64,000 nt of DNA from VFMC01 sp040380855 (GTDB lineage Bacteria > Actinomycetota > Acidimicrobiia > Acidimicrobiales > Ilumatobacteraceae), in the NCBI GenBank assembly GCA_040380855.1, contig JBEIIG010000012.1:4775-68774 (forward strand). The letters run 5' to 3'. A program made the translations under genes and the position numbers. The notes beneath the pieces were generated by a model. That model was not told where the DNA came from. It searched no databases and saw only the letters and a program-made list of their open reading frames with translations. This document shows positions 33,883 through 41,891 of this stretch, piece by piece. The first letter of the stretch is position 1. Each line of letters begins with the position of its first letter.

Positions 33883-34593
33883 TCAGCGACGGAAGGCGCC
33901 CTCGGCACGTCGGCGCAGATCGTCGACGGCATGGGTGAGGCCGTCGGGGTCGCGGAACAGGGCGCTGCCCGCTACCAGTACGTTCGCCCCCGATGCGGCG
34001 GCGGCCTCGATCGTCGCCGGGCCGATCCCGCCGTCGACCTCCAGATCGACCTGGCCCGCCAGGCCGGCCGCCTCGATCATGTCGCGCACCTCGCGGATCT
34101 TCGGTTCCATCGTGGCGATGTACTGCTGGCCGCCGAAGCCGGGGTTGACGGTCATCACCAGCACCATGTCGACCAGGTCGAGCACATGGGCGACGGCCGA
34201 TGCCGGGGTGGCCGGGTTCAGCGCCACACCGGCCGTTGCGCCGAGGGCCGCGATGTTGGCGAGGGTGCGGTGCAGGTGGGGGCAGGCCTCGGCGTGCACG
34301 ATCAGCCGCGAGCATCCGGCTGCCACGTACTCGGCTGCCATCGCATCGGGGGTGAGCACCATCAGATGGGCTTCGAACGGCAAGGTGGTGTGCCGCCGTG
34401 CCGAGGCGATGACCGCCGGTCCGAACGTGAGGTTGGGGACGAACTGGCCGTCCATCACGTCCCACTGGATGCGGTCGACACCGGCGGCCTCGAGTTCGGA
34501 AACGGCATCGCCGAGGCGGCTGAAGTCGACCGGGAGCACGCTCGGGGCGATCTCGATCGGACGGCAAGCGGTGTGGGATTCGGTACCGGGCAC
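33883..34593 (-). CDS. rpe: Ribulose-phosphate 3-epimerase
   Basis: The 236-residue TIM-barrel enzyme of the pentose phosphate pathway shows IAPSVLPVDFSRLGDAV, IQWDVMDGQFVPNLTFGP (metal-binding His/Asp replaced in order by the usual DVMDG block), FEAHLMV, HAEAC, VMTVNPGFGGQQYI and VDGGIGPATI. GTG 34593 is preceded by TACCCT on the same strand at 7 nt. An extended upstream frame overlaps the divergent methyltransferase gene and is rejected. Confidence 0.94.
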   Translation of the reverse strand: MPGTESHTACRPIEIAPSVLPVDFSRLGDAVSELEAAGVDRIQWDVMDGQFVPNLTFGPAVIASARRHTTLPFEAHLMVLTPDAMAAEYVAAGCSRLIVHAEACPHLHRTLANIAALGATAGVALNPATPASAVAHVLDLVDMVLVMTVNPGFGGQQYIATMEPKIREVRDMIEAAGLAGQVDLEVDGGIGPATIEAAAASGANVLVAGSALFRDPDGLTHAVDDLRRRAEGAFRR

Positions 34594-34626
34594 GGCGGCG
34601 AGGGTAGTCGGGCGTACCCTGGCGCG
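34594..34626. promoter_or_regulatory. Divergent leaderless promoters between rpe and RNA methyltransferase
   Basis: Only 33 bp separate the two GTG start codons. Each gene has the identical hexamer TACCCT: at 34606-34601 on the minus strand (7 nt before the rpe start) and at 34615-34620 on the plus strand (6 nt before the methyltransferase start). No ribosome-binding site fits between hexamer and start on either side. Confidence 0.6.
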
Positions 34627-35874
34627 GTGACCTCGGCGCCTCACCCGGAACCGCAACGGTCGTCGACGATGCGCGTGCAAGTCGACCGGTTGGTCGCCGG
34701 CGGCGAGGGCTTGGCCCGTCTCGACGACGGACGGGTCGTGTTCGTCGCCGGCGCGCTCCCGGGCGAGATCGTCGACGCGGTGGTGGTGCAGGCCAAACGC
34801 GATTACGTGAAGGCCCGTATCGGCACGGTGGTGGAGGCGTCGCCCCACCGGCTCGTCGCGCCGTGCCCGGCGCTGGCTCGCGGCTGCGGCGGCTGCGACT
34901 GGCAGCACATCGAACCGACGGCGCAGTTGGCCTGGAAGGTGGAGGTGGTGCGCGACGCGCTGCGACGCACGGCGCGCCTGCCCGACGCCGTGGTCGTCGC
35001 CGGGGGTGCCGTACCGGCGTGGGGGTATCGCACGTCGATGCGCTTCGCCCTCGACCGGTCGGGCCGACCGGCGTTGCGCCGGGCGCGCAGCGCCGATCTC
35101 GTCGCGCTCGACGACTGCCCGGTGGCACACCCGTCACTGGCCCGATTGCTCGACGGACTGCGCATCGTCGGGGCCGACGAGGTGTCGCTGCGGGTCAGTG
35201 CGGCCACCGATGAGGCGAGCGCCTGGTGGGAGCCGATCGATCGTGTGGCTGCAGGACTTCCCGCCTGGGTGGGGCGTGGTCCGACGGCGGTGATCAGCGA
35301 GGTGGTCGACGGTGTGTCGCTGCGGGTCAGCGCCCCGTCGTTCTTCCAGAGCGGGCCGGCGGCAGCACAGTTGGTGGTCGACACCGTTCGTGCCGTCGCG
35401 CCCGAGCTCGCCCGCGCCCGCCACGTGGTCGACGCCTACGGAGGGGTGGGGCTGTTCGCCGCCACTGCTGCCGCTGGTGCGGAACGGGTCACCCTCGTCG
35501 AGGGCTCGGCCAGCGCGTGCGGCGATGCGCGCCACAACCTGGCCGGTCGGCCCGCCACGATCGTCGAATCGGCGGTCGAGCGATGGACACCCCGGCGTGC
35601 CGATGTGGTGATCGCCGACCCGGCACGCACCGGTCTCGGCGCTGCTGCCGTCGATGTCGTCGCTGCCTGCGGCGCCGGCGTGTTGGTGCTGGTGAGTTGC
35701 GATCCGGCTGCGCTGGCACGCGACACGGTCCTGCTGGGGGCGCGGGGCTATCGGCATGCGGCGACGACAGTGCTCGACCTGTTCCCGCACACCCATCATG
35801 TCGAGGCGGTCACCCGGTTCGAATTCGCCGACCGATCGACTTTTTCGTCATCCGGGCAGGGTTCGGCTCCGTAG
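34627..35874 (+). CDS. TrmA/RlmD-family RNA (uracil-5-)-methyltransferase
   Basis: The 415-residue SAM-dependent RNA m5U methyltransferase has an N-terminal TRAM domain (RVQVDRLVAGGEGLARLDD). An iron-sulfur Cys cluster lies in PCPALARGCGGCDWQH. The SAM domain has VVDAYGGVGLFAATAA, IADPARTGL and the catalytic-Cys block LVSCDPAALARD. The 23S U1939 (RlmD-like) versus other uracil target cannot be decided here. An internal ATG at 34669 is possible, but GTG 34627 is 6 nt after TACCCT. Confidence 0.88.
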   Translation: MTSAPHPEPQRSSTMRVQVDRLVAGGEGLARLDDGRVVFVAGALPGEIVDAVVVQAKRDYVKARIGTVVEASPHRLVAPCPALARGCGGCDWQHIEPTAQLAWKVEVVRDALRRTARLPDAVVVAGGAVPAWGYRTSMRFALDRSGRPALRRARSADLVALDDCPVAHPSLARLLDGLRIVGADEVSLRVSAATDEASAWWEPIDRVAAGLPAWVGRGPTAVISEVVDGVSLRVSAPSFFQSGPAAAQLVVDTVRAVAPELARARHVVDAYGGVGLFAATAAAGAERVTLVEGSASACGDARHNLAGRPATIVESAVERWTPRRADVVIADPARTGLGAAAVDVVAACGAGVLVLVSCDPAALARDTVLLGARGYRHAATTVLDLFPHTHHVEAVTRFEFADRSTFSSSGQGSAP

Positions 35875-35899
35875 AACCGTCGTGCGCGATGATCACTCC

Positions 35900-36460
35900 A
35901 TGATGTCTGACGCTGGGCTCGTACTGGCTCTGGCTCGATATCAGCACGATGCTCTCGCCGAGGTGTACCGCAGGCACGGCGGCGCGGTGTTCGGTCTCGC
36001 CCGGCGGTTGCTGGGCGATCCGGCCAAAGCCGAAGAGATCGTGCAAGACGTGCTCCTCCGGCTGTGGAACCAGCCCGAACGCTTCGACCCCGAGCGGGGC
36101 ACGTTGCGCAGCTACCTGCTCTCGCAGGCCCACAGCCGAGCGGTCGACGTGCTGCGTTCCGACACGTCGCGACGCCAGCGCGAAGAGCGCGACGCCCGCC
36201 GCACCGCCGAGGCGGGCTACGACGTCGACCACGAGGTGTGGGACATGACGATGGCCGACCAGGTACGGCGAGCGCTCCAGAAGCTCCATCCGTACGAGCG
36301 CACGGCAGTCGAGTTGGCGTACTTCGGTGGCCGCACCTACCGCGAGGTGGCAGCCGAACTGGGTGAGGCGGAGGGCACGGTGAAGAGCCGAATCCGCTCG
36401 GGTCTGAAACGGTTGCGCGTCGAATTGGTGGCGCTCGGAGTGACGGTGGTGGACGCATGA
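35900..36460 (+). CDS. ECF-type RNA polymerase sigma factor (SigK-like)
   Basis: The 186-residue sigma factor has region 2 (YRRHGGAVFGLARRLLGDPA, EEIVQDVLLRLW, RGTLRSYLLSQAHSRAVDVL) and region 4 (KLHPYERTAVELAYFGGRTY followed by the helix-turn-helix EVAAELGEAEGTVKSRIRSG). Its stop overlaps the next start by ATGA. Together with the RskA-like partner this is the sigma-K/anti-sigma-K arrangement. Start could be either of two tandem ATGs (35900 or 35903). Confidence 0.88.
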   Translation: MMSDAGLVLALARYQHDALAEVYRRHGGAVFGLARRLLGDPAKAEEIVQDVLLRLWNQPERFDPERGTLRSYLLSQAHSRAVDVLRSDTSRRQREERDARRTAEAGYDVDHEVWDMTMADQVRRALQKLHPYERTAVELAYFGGRTYREVAAELGEAEGTVKSRIRSGLKRLRVELVALGVTVVDA

Positions 36461-37188
36461 GTGCAGAACAACACGATCTCGACGAGCTGCTCGGCGCCTA
36501 TGCGCTCGACGCCGTGTCCGACGACGAACGTCGGGCCGTCGACGAATACCTGCTCGTCAACCCGCGGGCCCGTCAGGAAGTGGCGGAACACCGCGACGTG
36601 GCGGCGCTGCTGGCATGGAGCGGAACGGCCGCGCCCGACGGCCTGTGGGACCGTATCGCCGCCCAACTCGACGAGCCCGCTCCCGAACTCCGGATGCCGC
36701 TGGCTCCGGTCACCTCCATCGATCGTGCGCCGAAGCGGCGCTGGTTGCGCAGCGCGGGCTCGTGGACCCTCGCTACTGCCGCCGCAGCAGTGGTGGCGGT
36801 GCTCGTGGCCACTGCGGTCATCAGCGATCGCAGCGACGAGTCGCCGTTGGCTGCTGCGGTGGCAGCTGCCCGCGAAGACCGCGACTCGCTGGTGGCGTCG
36901 CTGCGTTCGGCCGACGGCATCGTGGTGGGTGAGGCCATCGTCGACCAGGACGGTCACGGCTACCTCGTCGCCACGTCGCTGCCTGCGTTGCCCGACGACC
37001 GCACCTATCAGTTGTGGGGTGTCATCGGCGACCGGGTGATCTCGCTCGGAGTCCTCGGTGCAGCACCCGAGATCGAGCCCTTCAGTGTCGACGCCCCGGT
37101 GTCGCAGGTGGTGATCACCAACGAGGTGGCCGGTGGCGTGGTGTCGGACGGCAACCCCGAGGGTGCCTACGCCGGCGAACTCGGCTGA
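36457..37188 (+). CDS. RskA-like anti-sigma factor (single-pass membrane protein)
   Basis: The 243-residue protein has an N-terminal cytoplasmic sigma-binding domain (DELLGAYALDAVSDDERRAV, then ARQEVAEHRDVAALLAW), one membrane helix (SWTLATAAAAVVAVLVATAVI) and a C-terminal extracytoplasmic RskA domain (YLVATSLPALPDDRTYQLWG, ISLGVLGAAP). It likely holds the preceding sigma factor inactive until regulated proteolysis. The HxxxCxxC zinc motif of ZAS proteins is absent, as in RskA. Confidence 0.88.
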   Translation: MSAEQHDLDELLGAYALDAVSDDERRAVDEYLLVNPRARQEVAEHRDVAALLAWSGTAAPDGLWDRIAAQLDEPAPELRMPLAPVTSIDRAPKRRWLRSAGSWTLATAAAAVVAVLVATAVISDRSDESPLAAAVAAAREDRDSLVASLRSADGIVVGEAIVDQDGHGYLVATSLPALPDDRTYQLWGVIGDRVISLGVLGAAPEIEPFSVDAPVSQVVITNEVAGGVVSDGNPEGAYAGELG

Positions 37189-37201
37189 TGGGCGGGCGCT
37201 G

Positions 37202-37804
37202 CTAGCGCAACGACCGGAGATGGCGCTCGACGCGGTCGAGGAATCGATCGCACTGCTCGGGCGTGGCACGGTCGACCGCGTACATGGCCAGCCAGTCGGT
37301 GCGGCACCAGTGGTTGCACAGTGCCCGCAGCGACCGCGTGACGGTGCGCTTGCCCGGCTCGCCCTGTACGGCGTTGACGAGCTTCGACGACCCATGGGTG
37401 GTGACCACGACGATGCGCTTCACGTTGTGCAGCAGGGCGGTGATGCGGTTCTTGCCCGCGGGGAGTTCGTAGACCACGCCCGTCACCCAGACCCGATCGA
37501 ACCAGCCCTTCAGCATCGCCGGTTGCCCGCCCCACCAGGTGGGGTAGACCAACACCAGGGTGTCGCACCAGGTGAGGTTGTCGATGTAGCCGGCCAGCGA
37601 CGGGCGCACCTCGGGGTGCTCGCGGTGGTCGACCAGTTGGTTGGTCTTCTCGTCGAGGCTGAGGGCGGGCTCGAAGCCGTCGGCGTAGAGATCGCTCATC
37701 CGCACCGAGTGTGCACCGCGCTCGAGCCCGCGCAGCACGCGGTCGAGTGCCGCCCCGGCCAGCGAGTCGTGGTGGGGATGGCAGAACACGACGTAGGCGT
37801 TCAC
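37202..37804 (-). CDS. NAD(P)H dehydrogenase (flavodoxin-fold, quinone reductase-like), copy 2
   Basis: The 200-residue protein begins NAYVVFCHPHHDSLAGAALD and contains SDLYADGFEP, LVLVYPTWWGGQPAMLKGWF and ITALLHNVKRIVVVTTHG, the flavodoxin-like quinone oxidoreductase/MdaB pattern. The GTG start overlaps the stop of the upstream paralogue in a GTGA junction, so the two are translationally coupled. Similar length and motif order indicate a tandem duplication followed by divergence. Confidence 0.85.
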   Translation of the reverse strand: MNAYVVFCHPHHDSLAGAALDRVLRGLERGAHSVRMSDLYADGFEPALSLDEKTNQLVDHREHPEVRPSLAGYIDNLTWCDTLVLVYPTWWGGQPAMLKGWFDRVWVTGVVYELPAGKNRITALLHNVKRIVVVTTHGSSKLVNAVQGEPGKRTVTRSLRALCNHWCRTDWLAMYAVDRATPEQCDRFLDRVERHLRSLR

Positions 37805-38388
37805 AGCGACTCCATCGTCTGGGCGATCTTGCGCAGGAAGGCGCCGCAGCGTTCCGGTCCGGCGGTGTCCATCCGGTACATCGCCAACCAGGTGCTGCGC
37901 GTGAGCAGGCCGGTGCTCAGTCGCACCGTGCGCACCAGGGTGCGTCGCCCGTTGTCGTTGATGGCCTTCACATATGCCCAGCGCGACCCGTAGGTGGAGA
38001 TGCCGATGATCCGCTTCACGTTGGTGAGGTTCGGCTGCACACGGTGGTCGTCGTCGAATCGGAACGCCACACCGGGCACCATCACCCGGTCGACCCAGCC
38101 TTTCAGCATGGCCGGGAGTCCGGCCCACCAGGTGGGGTAGACGAACACCAGCAGATCGGCACTGCGGATGTCGGCGACGTGGGTGGCCACCAGGTCGTCG
38201 AGTACCGGTTGGTCGCCGTGATAAGCGCGACGCTCGTCGGCCGACATCGCAGCGCGGAAGCCCTCGGCATAGAGGTCGTGGACCACCACGTCGTGGCCGC
38301 GTGCCTGCAACGACGAGGCGGCGGTGGCAGCTGCTGCGTGGCTGAGGCTCTCCGGGTTCGGGTTGGCCAGGATGACGACGGCACGCAT
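37801..38388 (-). CDS. NAD(P)H dehydrogenase (flavodoxin-fold, quinone reductase-like), copy 1
   Basis: The 195-residue protein begins RAVVILANPNPESLSHAAAA and has HDLYAEGFRAAM, LLVFVYPTWWAGLPAMLKGW and NLTNVKRIIGISTYG. It is a paralogue of the next gene and precedes it in the same operon. The ATG at 38388 lies 7 nt after TAGCGT on the same strand, so the transcript is probably leaderless. It is divergent from the MFS gene. Confidence 0.85.
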   Translation of the reverse strand: MRAVVILANPNPESLSHAAAATAASSLQARGHDVVVHDLYAEGFRAAMSADERRAYHGDQPVLDDLVATHVADIRSADLLVFVYPTWWAGLPAMLKGWVDRVMVPGVAFRFDDDHRVQPNLTNVKRIIGISTYGSRWAYVKAINDNGRRTLVRTVRLSTGLLTRSTWLAMYRMDTAGPERCGAFLRKIAQTMESL

Positions 38389-38489
38389 CACGGCGACGCT
38401 AGTGCGCCGTTGGTGCATCGGTGGCACTCCAGGTGCCGTCACCGTCACCGATGCCTCGATCGCCGGCGCACCCGTTCTACGATCCACCC

Positions 38490-39683
38490 GTGCAGGCACC
38501 ATCGACCGATCCTCAGGTGGCGCCGGCTGCGTCGGCCCCCTCGATGGCGGGATACCTCTCGACGTTCATCGTCCTCGGGGTACTGCTCAGCATCGGCGGC
38601 CCGGCGCTGTCGTGGTTGCGCGAGACCACCGGCGTGGGAATCGCCGCGAGCGGCCTGGTGCTGAGCGGAGGATCGATCGGGTACATCATCGCCTCGTTCG
38701 CTGCGGGTCGACCGTTCGACCGCGGCGGCGGGCACCGGTTGCTGTTCGGCGCGTTCGTCGTCGGCATCGCCGCCGTGGTGGTGGCGGGGTGGGTGTCGTC
38801 GTTCGCGCTCGTCGTGGTGATGTTCGCCCTCATCGGCGCGGCCGGCGGAGTGCTCGACGTGGGCGGCAACACCCTCGTGGTGTGGAGCCAACCGTCGGCC
38901 AACGTGGGGTCGGCGCTGAACGCGCTGCACCTGTGCTTCGGCATCGGGGCGCTCGTCACTCCCTTGCTCGTCGCCCGGTCGATCGCCTGGAGCGACAGCC
39001 TGGTGTGGGTCGCGGCTGTCGTCGCCCTGGGGTCCGTCGCAGTGGTGGTGCTCCTCCGCGGTACCGCGGTGCCCGAGCGGCGGGCCACGGCGATCGACAC
39101 GACGGGTGCCGAGTTGTCGGCGGTTCCGCTGGTGCTCGTGTGCGTCTTCTACTTCCTCTACGTCGGCAGCGAGGTGATGTTCCTCGGATGGGCACCCACC
39201 TTCGCCGAGGTGGAGGAACTCGGCGGCGTGAACGGCCCCGGCCTGTTCGCCACGATGTTCCTGGCCGGGTTCACCCTCGGACGGGTGCTCGGCATCGTGT
39301 TGGCGCGCCGACTGTCACTCGTCGCCCTCGTGCTCGGATCGTGCGTGCTGTCGGTGGTGGCTGCGCTGCTGCTCGTGATGGCGGACGGATCGGGGGTCGT
39401 CGTGTGGTCGTCGTGCGGCCTGCTGGGGGCGGCCCTCGGGCCGCAGTACCCGACGATGATGGCGTTCGCCGATCAGCGGCTGCGCCTGTCAGGTGCCGCC
39501 ACGTCGCGCATGGTGGCGGCCTCGGGTGTGGGTGGGCTGTTGCTCCACCTGCTCACCGGTTGGCTGCTCGACCGCAACGGCGGCCAGGCGTTGCCGTGGA
39601 TGACGCTGGTGTGTCTGCTGGCCACCACGGCGGTGGCGGTGGCGGTGGTGGTCGTGGTGGGCCGGTTGGCACACGATCACTGA
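38490..39683 (+). CDS. MFS transporter
   Basis: The 397-residue protein has twelve predicted membrane segments and an MFS-like loop (ASFAAGRPFDRGGGHRLLFG) after helix 2. A repeated motif follows helix 8, LARRLSLVALVLGSCVLS. The fold resembles sugar- or fucose-permease-like transporters (helix 4 GAAGGVLDVGGNTLVV, helix 7 FFLYVGSEVMFLGWAPTF), so a sugar substrate is possible. GTG 38490 lies 6 nt after TACGAT (38478-38483); an upstream frame from 38421 has no support. Confidence 0.83.
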   Translation: MQAPSTDPQVAPAASAPSMAGYLSTFIVLGVLLSIGGPALSWLRETTGVGIAASGLVLSGGSIGYIIASFAAGRPFDRGGGHRLLFGAFVVGIAAVVVAGWVSSFALVVVMFALIGAAGGVLDVGGNTLVVWSQPSANVGSALNALHLCFGIGALVTPLLVARSIAWSDSLVWVAAVVALGSVAVVVLLRGTAVPERRATAIDTTGAELSAVPLVLVCVFYFLYVGSEVMFLGWAPTFAEVEELGGVNGPGLFATMFLAGFTLGRVLGIVLARRLSLVALVLGSCVLSVVAALLLVMADGSGVVVWSSCGLLGAALGPQYPTMMAFADQRLRLSGAATSRMVAASGVGGLLLHLLTGWLLDRNGGQALPWMTLVCLLATTAVAVAVVVVVGRLAHDH

Positions 39684-40318
39684 GCGTTGCTGATCGGAGT
39701 GCCACCCGAGGCGAGCCGTGCGACCAACTCGTCGCGCACTGCCGGCCAGTCATCGCCGACGATCGAGTAGACGGCAGTGTCGCGTGGGCCACCGACCGCG
39801 ACGGCGTGGCCCGCTGCCGGGCGGTGGCACCGCAGGACACCCTCGAACACGGCCCCCAGCCGCTCGATGGCCACACGGCTGCGCTCGTTGCGGGCATCGG
39901 TGCAGATGGCCACGCGGTGCACCTGCCACACGTCGAACGCATGGGTGAGCAACAGCAACTTGGCCTCGGTGTTCACGGCGCTGCGCTGCACGTCGGCGCT
40001 CAACCAGGTGCCGCCGATCTCCACCTCGTCGGGGGTGGTGCGCCCGCTCCACCAGCGCAGGTCGAGATACCGAGTGCACCCCACCACGGTGCCGCTCGCG
40101 AGGTGCCGCTGCACGAACGGCACTGCGGTGTCGTCGTCGGCCGCCGCGAGGAGCGATGCGATGTAGCGCTCCATGGCCGCCTCGTCGGCGGGGACGAGGG
40201 TGTAGCCGAACGACGATCGGTCGATGTCGGCCGCTGCGGTCAACTCGGCGCAGTGCCGGTGCTGGAGCGGTTCGAGGGCCACGTGGCGCCCGGTGAGCGT
40301 GAACGGTTCGAGCCGCAT
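39677..40318 (-). CDS. GNAT-family N-acetyltransferase (RimJ/RimL-like)
   Basis: The 213-residue protein has MRLEPFTLTGRHVALEPLQ at the N terminus, IGGTWLSADVQRSAVNTEAK and RSRVAIERLGAVFEGVLR, typical of the RimJ/RimL-like GNAT group that acetylates protein N termini or small molecules. It overlaps the end of the MFS gene by 7 bp (convergent) and is divergent from the quinone oxidoreductase gene. An upstream ATG (40336) is less likely. Confidence 0.85.
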   Translation of the reverse strand: MRLEPFTLTGRHVALEPLQHRHCAELTAAADIDRSSFGYTLVPADEAAMERYIASLLAAADDDTAVPFVQRHLASGTVVGCTRYLDLRWWSGRTTPDEVEIGGTWLSADVQRSAVNTEAKLLLLTHAFDVWQVHRVAICTDARNERSRVAIERLGAVFEGVLRCHRPAAGHAVAVGGPRDTAVYSIVGDDWPAVRDELVARLASGGTPISNAQ

Positions 40319-40350
40319 CGCCCGCAAGCATGCCAAGTACGGTTGCGTTC

Positions 40351-41346
40351 ATGCGTGTCGTTTCCTGTTCTGCGTTCGGACCGCTCGACCAACTCACCGT
40401 CGACGAGCGGCCGGCGCCCCCGTGCGGCGACCGCGACGTGCGCATCGCCGTCACGGCGGCGGGTGTGAACTTCGTCGACGGCCTGATCGTGCAGGGGCTC
40501 TACCAGATCAAGCCACCGACGCCGTTCACACCGGGGAACGAAGTGGCCGGCAGGGTGACCGAGGTCGGTGCCGCGGTGTCGGGGTTCGCGGTGGGCGACC
40601 GGGTGTTCGCCAACGTCGGCTTCGGAGGCTTCGCCAGCGAGGTGGTGATCGATGCCCGCCGGGTGATGCGCACACCCGACGCGCTCACCGACGGCCAGGC
40701 GGCCACGTTCACCCAGAGCTACATGACGGCCTGGTTCGCGCTGCACCACCGGGCCCGCGCCCAGGCCGGGCAGTGGTTGCTCGTGCTCGGCGCCGGTGGC
40801 GGCGTAGGCCTCGCAGCCGTCGACGTGGCCACCGCCATGGGCGTGCACGTCATCGCTGCGGCCTCGAGTGCCGACAAGCGTGCCATCGCCACCGCGCACG
40901 GCGCGGTCGCCACCGTCGACACCAGCCACGACGATCTGAAGTTGCGCACCCGCGAACTGCTGGCCGGCCTGAGTGGCGATGCGCCCGTCGACGGTGTCGA
41001 CCTGGTGTACGACCCGGTGGGCGGGTCGCTGGCCGAAGAAGCGCTGCGCACGCTGCGCGACGACGGGCAGTTCCTGGTGATCGGGTTCGCCTCGGGGGCC
41101 ATCCCGCAACTGCCGGCGAACCATGTGCTGTTGCGCAACCGGCGCGTCACCGGGGTCGACTGGGGCGGATGGGTCGCCCGCCACCAGGCCGAGAACGCAG
41201 CGATGCTGGCCGATGTGGTGGCAGCGATCGAGCGGGGCGAGTTGCACCCGGTCGAGCCGGTGGCCTATCCGTTCGACGAGGCAGCGCGGGCGCTCGCCGA
41301 TCAGTTGCAGCGCCGAGTGGTCGGCAAGACGGTGCTCACGCCATGA
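40351..41346 (+). CDS. NADPH:quinone oxidoreductase-like zinc-type dehydrogenase family protein
   Basis: The 331-residue MDR-superfamily protein has an N-terminal GroES-like domain (VNFVDGLIVQGLYQIKPP, GNEVAGRVTEVG) and a Rossmann domain with LVLGAGGGVGLAAVDVATAM. DLVYDPVGGSLAEEALRTL follows, and no structural zinc Cys cluster is seen, as in quinone oxidoreductases. ATG 40351 is 7 nt after TACGGT (40338-40343). The stop overlaps the next start (ATGA). Confidence 0.88.
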   Translation: MRVVSCSAFGPLDQLTVDERPAPPCGDRDVRIAVTAAGVNFVDGLIVQGLYQIKPPTPFTPGNEVAGRVTEVGAAVSGFAVGDRVFANVGFGGFASEVVIDARRVMRTPDALTDGQAATFTQSYMTAWFALHHRARAQAGQWLLVLGAGGGVGLAAVDVATAMGVHVIAAASSADKRAIATAHGAVATVDTSHDDLKLRTRELLAGLSGDAPVDGVDLVYDPVGGSLAEEALRTLRDDGQFLVIGFASGAIPQLPANHVLLRNRRVTGVDWGGWVARHQAENAAMLADVVAAIERGELHPVEPVAYPFDEAARALADQLQRRVVGKTVLTP

Positions 41347-41891
41347 GTCCACCGCCGTCGGGCTGGCCGCAGGGCCGTGCCGTCGATGGTGGGCTCGACG
41401 AGGTGCCGGTGCCCGGGGTGTCCGGGCGGTTGTGGTTGTGCGGCAAACACGCCATCGGGCCCGACCCCGACCGGCTGGTCGCGCGGGTCGGGGCCACGTT
41501 CGTGGTGTGCCTCACCGAGCGCCACGAACTGATCGATCGGTATCCGCACTACGTCGCGTGGCTGTCGTCGCGCGCCCCACACGGCGCCTCCTGGGTGCCG
41601 ATCCCCGACCTGAGCGCGCCGCCGCTGCCCGTGTTCGCCGACCTCGTGGCGGAGGTCGCCGGCCGCCTCGCTGCTGGCGCCACGGTGGTGGTGCACTGCG
41701 CTGCCGGCATCGGCCGCGCAGGCACCCTCGCCGTGGCGGTGCTGATGCATCAGGCGATGTCGCGCGACGACGCCTTGGCGCACGTGGCACGGCATCGCCC
41801 GATGGCGGGCCCCGAGGCCGGCGCGCAGCAGCGAGTGCTGGTCGAGTGGGAGGAGCGTCTGGGCGGGCTCAGAGCGGCGTCGCCGGACTGA
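41343..41891 (+). CDS. Protein-tyrosine/dual-specificity phosphatase
   Basis: The 182-residue protein has the Cys-based phosphatase loop VVHCAAGIGRAGTLAV (HCxxGxxRxGT) and a preceding Asp in PIPDLSAPPLPVF that could act as general acid. The N-terminal GRLWLCGKHAIG and CLTERHELIDRYPHYVAWL segments fit the dual-specificity/atypical phosphatase group. It is coupled to the oxidoreductase gene by ATGA and overlaps the convergent chimeric lipoprotein gene by 23 bp. Confidence 0.85.
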   Translation: MSPPPSGWPQGRAVDGGLDEVPVPGVSGRLWLCGKHAIGPDPDRLVARVGATFVVCLTERHELIDRYPHYVAWLSSRAPHGASWVPIPDLSAPPLPVFADLVAEVAGRLAAGATVVVHCAAGIGRAGTLAVAVLMHQAMSRDDALAHVARHRPMAGPEAGAQQRVLVEWEERLGGLRAASPD

